Assembly (NCBI GenBank): GCA_037176725.1
Contig: JAZBRS010000074.1
Coordinates: forward strand, 64,980,001-65,044,000
DNA length: 64,000 bases
Source: Posidonia oceanica
Lineage: Eukaryota > Streptophyta > Magnoliopsida > Alismatales > Posidoniaceae
Direction of reading: 5' to 3'
Below, in pieces: positions 12,066-22,390 of the stretch; position 1 is the first letter of the stretch; each line of letters opens with the position of its first letter. A program made the position numbers and the translations under genes. The notes under the pieces were generated by a model. It saw nothing but the letters and a program-made list of their open reading frames with translations. It did no database searches and was not told the origin of the DNA.

Positions 12066-14026
12066 TGTAGACGTGGATTTTGGGGGTATTGGATGAAGAC
12101 GTCGACACTTCCACTACGTCGACAACTAATGTGATCGCCACTTGTCGATTCACGGTGTCAGCTGACAAGATGCCTACGGGAGATGGAAATGTGGTGCCTC
12201 GGCTCACTGGATCAGCGACAGGGTGTTGTCCAACGGCATCCTCGTGTTATGCAGCATACTCCTTTCCTTCAAAGCAAATGAAATAGATCTAGATTAGCTC
12301 AGGTGTGTAGTAAACAATGTCAGAAAAAGCAATAAATGACATAAACAAATGAAACTAATACTAAACGAAGTTGGTTCTGCGCATGCATATACAATGGGCC
12401 TATCTAAGGAATGCAATAATGTAATAAAAATAGAGAATGGAACGAATACTCCCTTCACCCATATGCTACGTGGCGTGGATGAGGAAGTAGAGGCACAGAC
12501 AGAGCTCTGGCTATGGATCTCTTGGATCTAGGCTTTTTCTCATAGGATTTCAACAGAGGTTTATCAGATAAGAGGGGCTATGGATCTCTCAGGATATAGC
12601 ACTCTAACTCTCAGAGGTCTCTCACAAACTCTCTCAGGATCTCAGAGAATGGCTCCTAACTTTAAGAAATGTCTCACCACTCTGGGCCGTACAATTTTAT
12701 TCTAGAAATTCCCTCCACAACTCTAGCCAATGTCTCCCCTTGAGCCCTGGCTCTAGGGGCCTATTTATAGACTCTAGGGGTGCTAGAGGACGAGTGGATA
12801 AGCTCTAGATTTTTTTAATTAAAAATAAGATATTTCTTCTTGTCGCCACATCTAACGGCGACAAGCACAAATATCCTATTTTAATGACATGGAAATGATG
12901 TGGAGGCTCGCTTATCCGATTATAAGATAGTCCACGTCAGCTAGTCGCCGCTATAAGCGATGCTGAGCTACAAATATTCTTCTGTTAATGACGTGGAAAT
13001 GACGTGGAGGATTATATTAAAATATTCCATGTAAGCTAGTCGCCGTTAGAAAAGGTGCCGAGCTGACGTGGAAGATTGCTAATCAGATAAAGGAATATTC
13101 CACGTCAGCTAGTCGCTGGTGAGGGCGGCACCGAGCTACTGGAATATTCTAGACTTATCCTTACTATTTTTAAATGTGGTTTTGAATTAAATGGATATAA
13201 CACATTAAAAACGTGATAATTAATTCAAAACCAAGATAATATTATATTGTCATCCAATTTCTAGGGTTTTCTAGAACCTTCCTTAATTTGTTGCTATTTT
13301 TATATGATATACCATATACCATATATTTAAGTGCTAGAAAAGTCGTAGAAATATTAATAATTATGAGAAAAATGTTATAATACTTTATAAAAATCCCATA
13401 TATTATATCAAAGCCCAGGATGACAGAATATATTGAGAGAGATTGGCAGGATTCTCGTCGCCTTTTGTAATGGCGACGACACTCAACAAGTCGCCACTCG
13501 CAGTGGCGACAAGCAGTGTCGCCGCATAGTGGGGCAACGAGTTGGTCTTTTTGCATTTTCTCTCCTATCTTTTATATTAATCCGGAGAAATGTACTAAAA
13601 GTTCGGAATAACTTCAGAAATTCCATAAAATCATAAAAACATGTGATTTAACATTAAAATACTCAAATCTGCCACTAATTTGAGTGCAACGAAAGTATTA
13701 ACTCTACCATAGCTAATAAACTTGCATTAAATAATGTTAAAGGGACTCAAACCTGCCACTAGTTTGAGCAGAATGAGGGTGTTAACTCTACCACAGCTAA
13801 CAAACTCACTCCAAGAAATATGTTCAAGGTACTCAACCTTGCCACTAGTTTAAATGTGACAGCTCTGCCATAGCTAACGACCTTGAACCAAGTAAGATCA
13901 AGTGATGTTTTTAAAGTAAATCATGGAAAATCTGGAAAATGTGTTATAAGTCCTTAGTTATGTGATTGCCTCAAAGGTTTCCTATCCTTAATTGACTATC
14001 GGAAATGCGAAAATGGGATATCTACA
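12066..14026 (-). repeat. R2 5' LTR, complete
   Basis: This is a 1961-bp LTR with TG...CA ends on the minus strand (TGTAGA at 14026, ...TCTACA at 12066). It has a TATA box at 12761-12770 and the same GTCGCC/GGCGAC palindromes as the left copy (for example 13491-13510 with one base changed). The U3 start contains three imperfect tandem units (see 13655-13890). Confidence 0.9.
13655..13890 (-). repeat. Tandem repeat in R2 U3, about 80-90 bp, three units
   Basis: On the plus strand the phrase ACTCAAAYCTGCCACTARTTTGAG, followed by TTAACTCTACCAYAGCTAAYAAACT, occurs at about 13661 and 13743 and, more decayed, at about 13829. Only this LTR copy has them, because the other is truncated. Confidence 0.7.
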
Positions 14027-15710
14027 GGCTAAAACCATCACAAAACCACAACACACGCACACAGCACAAAACCTGTCAAGTCACCCTAGCCACAGGCAAC
14101 CGATCAGCCACAAGCAGTCGCTGGGGACTCGAACCTCGGTCCCTACTGCACTACCGCGAAGGACCACTCCGTGCTAGAGTCTGTCCGCCCCAGGAACTCA
14201 TCCCTTAAAGTCTATATATATATAACCACACGGGTACGTCCACCGACGTCCCTTGGTGCTCGAGCTACCCGAGGACTCTAATCCCGTACCCTACCAGCAC
14301 TGCACCCAAGTTCCCCGGGGACTCAAACCCCGGACCCTACAGCACACCTCAAGCCTTGGGGACTCGAACCCCAGACTCTTCCAGCAGCACGTCTAGGGGA
14401 CTCGAACCCCTGGCCCTACTAGGAAAAATACGGCAACCACAACCTCAGACTCCCACCCAACCTTTCAGAGGTATCAAACACCTTTGGTCTGCCGATATGA
14501 TCTTATAGCTTTGTGGCTCCATCCAAAAACTACGGAAAACTCTTTTCAAAACCATATGCAATTTTCCTCAAACCACTTTTCAAAACATTTTTCATCACAA
14601 GATTATCCGTGGGATTACACATTACATATAAACATTTGAATCATCAAAAGCAATCCAAAACACCATCAAACAGGGTCTAAACAGACCCAAAACACAGTAG
14701 CTACCCGTGGTAGGGATACGCGGTAGCTACACGCGGACAACCCAAAACAGAGCAGAAAACCAGAAACTCGCAGTGAATCCAAAAATCACCCTTTTTGGGA
14801 ACTTGATCTGATCTCAGCACAAGACACCAAAAATTCTACAAAATATACCAAAACGAAGAGCTCGAATTAATCTACCATTTGAAACAAAAATCACATGAAT
14901 TCGCTACTCGTAGCTCAAGATACAAAAATCTAAAGAGAGGAAGCTCATTGAGGTAAACAGTAGCCAAGCTATCAAAAAACCACTATAAAATCTTCGAAAA
15001 ATCCCAAAAACTTATGAAAACTCTACCATACAACGAAATCAAGCTGAGCAACACATTCTTATCATTTTTCATGCATAATTAGGAGGATAAAAATGGGTAG
15101 GATGCGTACTCGTATGCGCTGGCGAGCTCTCCTCCCTCTTCCGACCTCTGCTTCACCTCCTCTCCCTCTCCCTCTCTCTCTCTGGCTCTGGTCCTCACCT
15201 CTTCCTCTCTCTCTTGCTTTGCTCGCCCGACGCCCGTCCCCTCCTTTTATCAACCTCCCACCGTCGATAGCCACCCGAAAACACGGGTTGAACGGCAAAG
15301 GGCATGGCATGCATGATGGGGGCGGCGGCATGGAAATTATGAATTCCACTATGCTTTCTTGGCATTTCTTCCCATCTCAGGGTCCCACACATTCGTAGGT
15401 CACAATACGCCAAAATACCACACAATAAAGAGATAGACAGGGAAAGCCACAAACACAATAAGAGGATAACAAACACAAAGCCATCATGATTACCCAACAA
15501 ATGTACATATAATTATAAGTAATCAAATCTCAGTTCATCCAGATTATACTCAAACGGAAATCAATTTTCGATATAAGTCTTACATTATTTCTGAATTCTG
15601 AACTGGCCAAAATGTGCATCCAATCTGTCGTGGTAAAACGCGATGGAAACCCACGGTTGTCATTCATGGTAGATAACCGCAGCTGACCCATACAGACCTT
15701 AGGTGTTACA
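14027..15710 (-). repeat. R1 5' LTR, outer (U3) part
   Basis: This resumes the R1 LTR after R2. It aligns by phrase with R4 (54545-55806 and 60294-60627), for example CAAAACCTGTC, GAGCTCGAATTAATC and AGCCACCCGAAAACACGGG. It contains four tRNA T-arm-like hairpins (14123-14413), palindromes at 14673-14730, and a CT-rich stretch (15125-15220). It ends GTGTTACA at 15710. Confidence 0.85.
14123..14413 (-). repeat. Four T-arm/B-box-like hairpins in R1 LTR
   Basis: On the minus strand the phrase GGGGTTCGAGTCCCC or a one-base variant occurs at 14393-14413, 14355-14374, 14315-14333 and 14123-14137. Each has the form of a tRNA T stem-loop and matches the RNA polymerase III B-box consensus GGTTCGANTCC. 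No A box or cloverleaf was found, so these are not called tRNA genes. Confidence 0.6.
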
Positions 15711-15774
15711 GTTATACATCATCTTCAAAGTACAAGTAAACTAAAGACTTCCAAAGAAGAACCAACAATAATAA

Positions 15775-16020
15775 ATGTCCAACACTACATGCATGGTACA
15801 GCTCCAGGGAGGCTTCATCACAGGTGACAGGACAAAGCACATTTTGCTGAAATTCTTCTATACACATGAACTCCAAAAGAACGGTGAAATTGATGTCAAG
15901 CAAATCGGATCATGCGAGAATCTAATAGATCTGCTCACAAAATCACTCTTTCCCACGTCATTTAAGAAGCTGATCCAAAAGATAAGAATGAGGTGTTTTC
16001 AAGACCTTACTTCATAATTA
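15775..16020 (+). pseudogene. Ty1/copia RNase H C-terminal fragment
   Basis: The frame contains DRTKHI, KFFYTHELQKNGEIDVKQI, ENLIDLLTKSL and ends at a natural TAA (16018-16020). This is the usual C terminus of copia Pol, where RTKHI marks RNase H and the L-T-K motif is near the end. The part upstream of about 15775 is disrupted at the R1 insertion point (15710/15711). It is therefore the 3' tail of a copia element that R1 interrupted; the rest of its pol should lie left of R1, outside the window. Confidence 0.85.
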
Positions 16021-16246
16021 TTGTAATTTTAGTTTGTAAGTCTTGTAGTAAATAGGGGAGATATAATGAGAATTGTACTCTTTTTCCTTCGCTTTGGCTT
16101 TTTTCCACTGGATTTTCCCATAAGCAAGGTTTTAACAAGGCATATCTCATTCTCTCTGGATCTTGAAGTATCCACCTCATATTTCATGCGAATACTGAAG
16201 CATTTGGAAATATTTATTTTTTAACCTTATTTCTTAGGTACAATCA

Positions 16247-16427
16247 AATAAGAAAAGGGTGAGTGTTATAAAATATTTGTAATTACCATATATATCTTCT
16301 TGTACCCATTGTACCATTATGCTTGCCTATAAATAAAGAGGAGAGACTTATGCCTTCATATGCTTTTAGGGTTTACTTTTCCTCTACATCTTTTCCACGT
16401 CTTTCTATACTTTTCTTGGTTACAACA
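16247..16427 (+). repeat. Short copia LTR with polypurine tract
   Basis: The tract AATAAGAAAAGGGTGAG (16247-16263) is followed by TGTTATAAAATATTTG (from 16264), and the segment ends GGTTACAACA at 16427, giving an LTR of about 164 bp with TG...CA ends. A TATA-like TATAAATAAAGA is at about 16330. Very short LTRs are typical of the Ale/Retrofit group of copia, which fits the adjacent Pol tail. The target duplication cannot be tested. Confidence 0.7.
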
Positions 16428-16782
16428 AATCTAATTTATTCCTTAAAAAATGACCACAGAGCTCTCTAGTAGCTCTGTGGAATACCCCTCCCCACTTAGT
16501 TTATAGGATGATATGAAATTCATTATTAATTATATAAAATTAAACTTCCAAAATAAAATAAATAAATAAACAAATTTAAGTAAATTAACAAAGCAATTAA
16601 ATGAGGAAACTATTAAACCAATGTGGCTAACGTACTTGTTTTTGGAAAGTTATGTTATATAAAGAAATAAATTTAAAATTTTAAAAACAAAATCCAATCT
16701 ACTCCTTAAAAAAAGATTATGTAACTCTCTCATTACTTCCTAAAAAATCCCACCCACTTCATTTATAAGATGGACTCTTGTT
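16428..16782. other. AT-rich intergenic stretch
   Basis: No gene is visible. The phrase around 16440-16505 is loosely repeated at about 16695-16775 (both have CTCCTTAAAAAA-like starts and CCCACTT-TTTATA-GATG ends), which suggests an old duplication. Confidence 0.4.
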
Positions 16783-17732
16783 AAGCTCACTAGGAGTACA
16801 CATGGTTCGGTTCGGTTCGATTCTGACAAGAACGATGAACCGAACCATATCTATTGATTCTGACTATATTAGAACCAAACTGAACCATATATGTACTTGG
16901 AATCGAACCGAACTGAACTGTCAAAAAGTCGATCGGTTCGGTTTGGTTTTCGGTTTTCTATCTAAATATATATCAAAACATGATTCAATAATATTATTAA
17001 AAAATAATTAGTGAGAGTTTCAACTAAGATTATCATTTGCAACCATGAAAGTCGAACATTATGCATGCTGCCTCTAACTTTATAAACTTATAATCCAACT
17101 AAGATTATCTCGATTTACAATTAGTCCACGATGGTCAAGAATGCTATCATAATCTAGTTTGTTATAAACTTATAATCTAGTTTGTCAAGAATACCATTCA
17201 TTTACATAAATAAATGTAAATCAGTTGATATAAATAGATAGTGCAGAACCATTCAATTATTGCATGAAATGAAATGAAATGTGTAAGTCAATAATGAATT
17301 GCTAAGTCAACAATCTAATCTCCATTCAACCATTTAGAATACTCATTTCAATTTTTAAATGTATTATACTAAAGATGAATCAAATAAAACAATAAATATC
17401 CTGTGATAGTACACTATCAAAATTAATTTTAAGAAAATATGTTATCAACTAATGGTAGAAATTTAAACCCAATTAATCTAATGGTAGATGAAAAGTGGAG
17501 ATGTAAAATATTTATCTATATATAATATATTAATATATGGATCGGTTCTTGGTTCGATTTGGTTAACCATACTCAGAACCAAGAATCGAACCATTAAGAA
17601 CGGTTCTAAAATTTGAAAATCTAATCGAACCATTAAACAAATTTAAATCAAACCGAACTATCAAAAATAAAAAATATTGGTCCGATTCGGTTAATCAGTT
17701 ATGATCGAACCGTATGCACCCCTAAAGCTCAC
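16783..17732. mobile_element. Non-autonomous hAT-like element with 8-bp target duplication
   Basis: AAGCTCAC occurs exactly at 16783-16790 and 17725-17732. Between them is a 934-bp element starting TAGGAGTACACATGGTTCG and, read inward from the other end, TAGGGGTGCATACGGTTCG: 15 of 19 bases match and all mismatches are transitions. GGTTCG/CGAACC subterminal repeats are frequent on both sides (for example 16795-16945 and 17540-17715). The inside is AT-rich and encodes nothing recognisable. An 8-bp duplication with such ends is the hAT superfamily pattern. Confidence 0.88.
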
Positions 17733-18778
17733 AATGTCTTCACTACACGAATGCCAATTTGGATCAAGATTAATTCACCATGTTTCAAAAAAAATCGACT
17801 TTTAATAGAATAAGGATGAAATCCTGAGGTTGATTATATTCAAGACCATAAAAGGAAAAAGTTATATCTGAATCGTTTGCAAAAATGTTATATCTGAATC
17901 ATCAATTAAAAAAAAAACCACAAAAAATAAATCCAGATTCTCTCCAAATCAATTTCAACTAATTTGATTTTCTGTTGATCTCCTATTCTCCTCAGAAGCT
18001 TGCCAAATACATTATCTTCGTTCTGTTCCAAATTGTATTCTCTAATGAGAAATATAGCTCCATGAGGAAGGTATATTGTTTTTAATGCATGACTTCAAGT
18101 TCATTAACACCGTGTAAATTACATTGTTTACATAAATTCGTTAACAGGCTTAACTGTCGGCCATTTGCAATTATCTTGTCCAACAGAAGATGGAATAAAT
18201 TATCTCAGACAATAGCTCATAGCTCTGCAGATACAAAAACCATCACGAATTCATAACGTGATATACACTAAAAATTCAGTTGTATTCAACGTGATATGGC
18301 TGATCCAACTCTTTTATGGTCTGTGTTTAAATTCTATAAATGCCCATGGCATCAATAACATATATAATGCAAACAAAATCATCTCATAAGTAGATTAAAA
18401 AATAGAGATGCCATTGGGTCGTAAATTTTATTTTCAAAGTAAACCCATCGCATCTCAAAATCTGAACCCCAGTTGTTAACTATTAACCACGGAATTTATC
18501 AGATGCGCTCCCCTCCTCTCCGCACGTTTGTGATTAAAAAACCACTATGGAATCAATCTCCCTTGTCAACCAAAACCAATCTTATAAATGAAAATATATA
18601 CTAAGGTCAGGCCAAACCAGACCATCCACTAAGAAATCCCAAATCCACAACGTTTTAATTTAGTCAAGCGAATTAAAAGCTTCAATCATGATAAACTACT
18701 AGCAAAAAATGGAACAAGTTTGCTGAGAACAAAAAGAGACGATCCCTAAAGCAAAGTATCATTGTAAAGCAGATTCTA
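17733..18778. other. Intergenic DNA including eL13 3' untranslated region
   Basis: The bases just below 18779 are the 3' untranslated region of eL13 on the minus strand (T-rich, about 150-200 bp judged by composition). No clear polyadenylation signal could be fixed. The rest is AT-rich with no recognisable gene. Confidence 0.5.
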
Positions 18779-19889
18779 TTACTTCTTCTCTTGCTTTTCT
18801 GCCTCAGCAGCCTTCTTCAATCTGGCACCAACTTGACGCTTGTTCATCCGCTCAACACGAAGTTTTGCGTATGCCTTGAAGGCCTTCATCTCACTACTAA
18901 CCTTCACCATCTCCACAGTAGCCTTCTCACGGACAACAGGCATGTAATCACCCTGGACTTGAGTAGCAGTAGCAAGTTCCTCCGGAGCAGAATCACCAGC
19001 CTGTAACAGCCAGATTACATTGTGTAAAAGTTGCCAATCCAATTAGGAAGTAAATAGGTAAGCATAGAAATTTTAATTCAAGATTCTTAGATTCCTGAAG
19101 TCCAACAAGGTGTACAAGATCCTTTAGGAAAACTACCAAATCACCTTAAATTTGCCAGCACGCCTGGGAAAGATGACTAGCTTGGCCTTGTAAGTCTTCA
19201 ACCTCTGAACATTAGCTTGCAGTCCCTCAAGGGAACGGTTCTTGCGGCGATGATCCACTGAAATACCAATAGTAGGAGCAAGTTTCTTTGGTATCCCAGC
19301 AGCCTGAAGATTACACCAAAGACAAAAAAAAATCAGCATTGATGCAAACTAATATTCCCTGAGATAAATAAATCCTTCAAATACTGGCTTCTTAAGTGAG
19401 CTCGTGTATATCAATGAAATTACTGTCTCCTAAAGAACATCTCACCCACATTCATCACAAACTCACTGCCAAGAATCAAGATACACATGCAATTACAGAA
19501 AAAGAAATATATATATATTAATTGCCTTGAGCTCTTCAAGGGTGAAACCCCTTCCAGCCCTTGATTTCATGTTGTACTTCAGTGTTGGACATTGAACAAT
19601 AGGTCGAAGTGGACCTGTTGTAGGGCGTGGGAAAATCTTCACAGCCTTCTTCTGCCTAGCTGCAAGATTAATATAGAACAAACAATGTTACGGCAAAACA
19701 AATATGACAATTGACAACGTTATCAATCAACCAGATTGTAACATATACAGAAACCATGATGATAAACAATTAAAACCTACCAATGCGTCTTCTAGTTTTG
19801 CGGGCTGGCTGGTTGAACCAGCACTTGACATAATTCTGCCAATGCTTTTTGAAGTGAGAACCAACTACTTGATTGTTACCCTTCACCAT
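18779..19889 (-). CDS. RPL13: 60S ribosomal protein eL13 (four coding exons)
   Basis: This is a component of the large subunit of cytosolic ribosomes. The coding exons on the minus strand are 19889-19781, 19659-19526, 19303-19145 and 19000-18779 (stop TAA at 18781-18779), giving 207 residues, the normal length for plant eL13. Recognisable blocks are [21 protein letters not shown], then [10 protein letters not shown] and TLKYNMK, then [20 protein letters not shown] and LVIFPRR, then [13 protein letters not shown] and a basic [10 protein letters not shown] tail. Introns 1 and 3 are GT-AG. Intron 2 (19525-19304) reads AAG|GC at its donor, so it is GC-AG; the protein is continuous across it. No stop or frameshift is seen, so the gene is probably functional. 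The start is the first ATG, 10 bases after a predicted 5'UTR splice acceptor (19900). Confidence 0.96.
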
Positions 19890-19899
19890 AGTTAATCAC

Positions 19900-22265
19900 C
19901 TGGACAACAATGTACGTGAATTAGAGAAAACTACATGGGTATCCTTCCCATTTCAAAATCATCAAATATGTAGACATTTGATAGTGATAACATCGATTAT
20001 TAGTGACAAACTGCAAGAAACAACAGCAACAGAATGCAGACAAGAACAAAGAAGTCATTTGTAAGATGGAATCAGTAGACAAATAGGTGTGCATGAACAT
20101 TTATCAGTGGATCCATCCCAATGGTTGTCTGGCCATTGCCAACTGAATGGCTTTTGTTGTATGCACTGTTGCTTATGACTCCCACAATAAACAAATAGGG
20201 CCTCATTTATGAACATATGCAATAGAATATAAAGAGATCTCAAAACAACTCATTTCACTATACTTGGTAGAAACTAAACGAAGATAATGCATTATCGTAA
20301 AACAAAAAGTAGAATAGAAATTGGAAAGACAGCTAATATGAGATGGAATCAGTAGAAAAACAGCTTAAAAGACCATTTTTCCGTGGATCCATCCCTACAG
20401 TTGTCTGTCTGCTGCCGACTGCACGACTTTCACTTTATGCACTGTTGCTTATAACTCCCACAATAAACAAAAGGGTCTCATATGTTGAACATATGCAATA
20501 TAAAATCACTCATTTCACTACAGTTACATAGTAGAAATTAAAACTTAGATAATGCATTGTCGTTAAACAAAAGGTAGCATGGAAAGACAGCAAATATGAG
20601 ATGGAATCAGTAGAAAAACAGTGTAAAAGACCATTTCTCTGTGGATCCATCCCCACGGTTGTCTGGCCGCTGTCGACTGAACAACTTTCAATCTATGCAT
20701 TGTCATGATAGACCCCAATACTCCATTACTACAAATGGAGGGGCCTAGATATTAAACAAATGCAATATTAGCAATACAGGTCAAGTTATGAACTCTCAAC
20801 TCTAAATTAGATAGTAGAAATTAAAACTTAGATAATGCATTGTCACTAATCATAAGGTAGCATGGAAAGACAGCAAATATGATTAGGAATCAGTAGAAAA
20901 ACAGCGTAAAAGACCATCTTTCTGTGGATCCATCCCCACGGTTGTCTGGCCGCTGCCGAATGAACGACTTTCAATCTATGCATTGTCGTGATAGACCCCA
21001 TTACTACAAACAGAGGGGCCTAGATATTAAACAAATGCAATATCAGCAATACAGGTCAAGTTATGAACTCTCAACTCTAAATTAGTCTACGTTCTTCCAA
21101 TACCATTTCACTAGTGTATAAGAATATGGCTACTTTGACTTTTTCTCATCGAGTTACAAGCAAAAAAATAATTTTCTCGCTCAATTTTGCACAAATAAAG
21201 GACTTTCCATCTATGCACTATTTATAGATCCTACTTGTACATACAGGACTGTCTGAATAGAAAACAAATGCAATAAAAGCAAAATTACTCAATTATTAAT
21301 GATCTATCCCACAACAATGGTACACATATCTGTAGTGGAGATGTAAGCAAGCATGTGTAATCCTCCCAAAAATACACTTATTACACTACAATTATGTGCT
21401 AGACATTTAGACAAAGCGTCAACAGATAAAAAAGGTAGCATGGAAACTTGGAAAGACACCAAGTATGAGATGAAATCAGTAGAAAAACAGCTTAGAAGAC
21501 CATTTTCCTGTGGATCCATCCCTACGGTTGTCTGGCCGCTGTCGACTGAACGACTTTCAATCTATGCATTCTTCTCATAGACCCCACTACTACAAATAGA
21601 GAGGTCTAGATATATTGAACAAATGCAATATCAGTAATATGGGTCTAGTTATGAACTCTCAACTCTAAATTAGTCTATTTTAATCCTATACCATTTCACT
21701 AATGTACAAGAATGTAATTATAAGTTAAAGCCCAGAGAACGGTGTTTTCCACTTGTGCACTATTTATAGATCCCAGTTCTACACACAAGCGTGCCTAAAA
21801 ATAAAACAGAAGCAAATTGTTACTCAATTAAGTATCTATCCCACAGCTACGTCATGCATATATCCTATCCAAAAATGCATCAGAAACAAGAATAAAACCC
21901 CACTACTCTAATTTGTCCAACCAAACAAGAAAAAAAATTACCCATCGAATTCATTCTGGAAAACAAACACTTACACTATATCTATTTAAATTAAAAAAAA
22001 ATAGCTTGAAATGTTTGGAATAATTTCTTCTTCTTCAAGTCAACATGGACAAGAATGAAAGTGAAAAAAAAAACATAGAACTGAGATGTAGCAGAGTACG
22101 AGCAAGACGATCTTTAAAAAGAAACTGGACAAGCACAAAGAACCCTGATCGAAAGATTCCATTTTGGAGTTCCCAAACGACCCAGATCCATCAAATGCAG
22201 ACACAGGAGGAGAAGTTCAGCTCAGGAGTGGAAGGCGCGAGATGGGAAAGGGAGTTGAAACTCAC
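19900..22265 (-). other. eL13 5'UTR intron (predicted)
   Basis: The donor is TCG|GTGAG at 22266/22265 and the acceptor is TCCAG|GTG at 19900/19899, 10 bases before the ATG. Leader introns are common in plant ribosomal protein genes. At 2366 bp it is long, mainly because of the internal repeats at 20060-21860. The prediction rests on splice signals and the promoter-like sequence upstream; RNA evidence is needed to confirm the first exon. Confidence 0.7.
20060..21860. repeat. Higher-order tandem repeats inside the eL13 leader intron
   Basis: Five copies of a 250-300-bp unit start near 20063, 20341, 20598, 20886 and 21470. The best conserved core is about 100 bp: GGAATCAGTAGAAAAACAG, then GTGGATCCATCCCCAC, then GGTTGTCTGGCCGCTG, then CGACTTTCAATCTATGCA. 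Copies 4 and 5 are each followed by a second related block (about 21085-21350 and 21665-21860, sharing ATACCATTTCACTA and GCACTATTTATAGATCC), which gives a longer period of roughly 590 bp. No coding sequence is seen. Confidence 0.85.
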
Positions 22266-22335
22266 CGAGTTTGGGCGCTGCCCTCCTCTGCTCCCTGCGG
22301 CCTGGTGTTGGAGGTGAGGTGGAGAGCAAGCGCAC
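22266..22335 (-). other. eL13 first exon, untranslated
   Basis: Bases between the telo box and the predicted donor at 22266. The minus strand starts with a pyrimidine-rich CTTGCTCTCCACCTCACC, as is common at the 5' end of ribosomal protein mRNAs. The exact transcription start is inferred from the TATA-like box 25-30 bases upstream. Confidence 0.6.
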
Positions 22336-22378
22336 AAACCCTAGGAACGACTTATATTGGCCCACCCAAAACCCTAGG
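22336..22378 (-). promoter_or_regulatory. eL13 core promoter: telo boxes, site II, TATA-like
   Basis: Two telo boxes (AAACCCTAGG on the plus strand, 22336-22345 and 22369-22378) flank a site II element (TGGGCC on the minus strand, 22359-22364) and a TATA-like CCAATATAAG (minus, 22360-22351). Telo box plus site II is the established promoter code of plant ribosomal protein genes. It links their expression to growth through TCP and telo-box factors. Confidence 0.8.
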
Positions 22379-22390
22379 TTGGACGGCCAC

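Larger units (their letters stand above)
5277..14026 (-). mobile_element. R2: nested Ty3 element with Gag and protease but no RT/RH/IN
   Basis: This is an 8.75-kb insertion inside the R1 LTR. Its ends are TGTAGA (5277) and TCTACA (14026), and it is flanked on both sides by GGCTA (5272-5276 and 14027-14031), an exact 5-bp target duplication. It has a complete 5' LTR on the right (12066-14026, 1961 bp) and a 3' LTR on the left, cut at about 6779. Inside are a long leader, a Gag related to the Tat group (PLGFKMPKMQKYDG, GEALRWF), a Gln-rich region and a protease with an intact DTG. RT, RNase H and integrase are absent, and a Sirevirus-like LTR (6780-7786) occupies the junction. It may be a deletion product or a non-autonomous element. 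Confidence 0.9.
1..15710 (-). mobile_element. R1: Tekay/Del-like Ty3 chromovirus, internal region plus 5' LTR, split by a nested element
   Basis: This is a Ty3 LTR retrotransposon read on the minus strand. From its 5' side it has a 5' LTR (15710 down to 4764), a tRNA-iMet primer site, Gag with zinc knuckles, protease, RT, RNase H, integrase, a C-terminal chromodomain, a polypurine tract and the first bases of the 3' LTR at 5-1. The domain order PR-RT-RH-IN-chromodomain and the motif set are those of plant chromoviruses of the Tekay/Del group. The 5' LTR is interrupted by R2 (5277-14026); without R2 it is about 2.2 kb. The LTR starts TGTAAC on the minus strand at 15710, and its outer flank is GTTAT. 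The matching flank lies left of the window, so the target duplication cannot be tested. The coding region is broken by many stops and is not functional. Confidence 0.9.

Noticed and set aside
6449..13556. Identical 104-codon minus-strand frames at 6449-6763 and 13242-13556
   Set aside because: They are the same part of the two R2 LTRs, include the palindromes and polyA/T-rich sequence, and match no protein family. Identity reflects the nearly identical LTR halves.
14120..14415. tRNA gene
   Set aside because: T-arm-like hairpins are present, but no acceptor stem, D arm or anticodon arm could be placed around any of them.
20060..21860. Box C/D snoRNA cluster in the eL13 intron
   Set aside because: CTGA-like D boxes occur, but no correctly spaced RTGATGA C box or terminal stem was found on the transcribed strand. 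Left as a finding about the repeat only.
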